14,517 nucleotides of DNA from an uncultured Planctomycetaceae bacterium (GTDB taxonomy: Bacteria; Planctomycetota; Planctomycetia; Pirellulales; Thermoguttaceae), in assembly GCA_947307005.1 (NCBI GenBank), contig CAMZHY010000029.1, positions 1 to 14,517 on the forward strand, read 5' to 3'. Below the pieces are notes generated by a model, which did no database searches, was not told where the DNA came from, and worked only from the letters and a program-made list of their open reading frames with translations. The translations under genes and the position numbers were made by a program. The stretch's first letter is position 1. Each line of letters begins with the position of its first letter. Shown piece after piece: positions 14,370 through 14,517 of the stretch.

Positions 14370-14446
14370 CGAATCAATTTGCGGCGGAGCCGCGACGTTT
14401 CTAGTTAAACGTTGTTAAATACTTGTCCAATATCCCAAGAACCGAA

Positions 14447-14517
14447 TCACTCGGCCGCAGGCGCGGCGGCGTCGGCTTCAGTCGTGGAGACGACCGGCGC
14501 GGGCGCGACGGCGGGGG
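14447..14517 (-). CDS. rpsP: C-terminal end of ribosomal protein bS16 (partial, runs off the window)
   Basis: On the minus strand an open frame enters from the right edge and ends at TGA (plus 14447-14449). The 22 visible residues are PAVAPAPVVSTTEADAAA followed by PAAE, an Ala/Pro-rich acidic tail with no core motif. The assignment to bS16 rests on position directly upstream of trmD and on the habit of bS16 in many bacteria of carrying such tails. The frame continues without a stop to the edge, which is short evidence. The start and the folded domain lie outside the window. Confidence 0.6.
   Translation of the reverse strand, partial: PAVAPAPVVSTTEADAAAPAAE

Overview
The window looks like a chromosomal segment of a Planctomycetota-type bacterium with moderate GC. 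The grounds are a Tat-exported Gfo/Idh/MocA oxidoreductase, a small CKNGH-type zinc-ribbon protein, a divergent EF-G whose best remembered likeness is to planctomycete and mitochondrial-type factors, and a ribosomal cluster in which trmD directly follows the putative rpsP with no rimM between. The phylum is inferred from protein character only. I see no phage, transposon, CRISPR, tRNA or rRNA sequence.

Left part (1-5300), plus strand. A promoter with an extended -10 precedes an EF-G paralog. Next comes a 610-residue double-SIS protein of the MurQ/GKRP family that lacks one etherase glutamate, closed by a very clean intrinsic terminator. Immediately after it stand a promoter, a TPP riboswitch with a visible Shine-Dalgarno-sequestering hairpin, and thi4, the thiazole synthase of thiamine synthesis in its sulfide-dependent (His) form.

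Middle part (5300-11310). A GT2 glycosyltransferase fused to a methyltransferase-like domain runs on plus. A small zinc-ribbon gene on minus has its own terminator. After a gap of about 500 bp with two divergent promoter candidates comes a compact plus-strand cassette: HAD phosphatase, PfkB/RfaE-like sugar kinase, and a 390-residue conserved protein of unknown function with a possible deoxyhypusine-synthase-like N-terminal motif. The gaps are 36 and 47 bp with no terminator, so co-transcription is likely. Phosphatase plus RfaE-like kinase resembles part of the ADP-heptose route, but the third protein has no place there. This cassette is the best candidate for an undescribed pathway.

Right part (11310-14517). 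A strong promoter and a two-hairpin leader precede the Tat-exported oxidoreductase. Overlapping terminator hairpins separate it from a convergent minus-strand ribosomal cluster: rpsP (3' end only), trmD and rplS. S16 and L19 both carry low-complexity C-terminal tails, and the trmD-rplS spacer holds two mutually exclusive hairpins that could serve rplS control.
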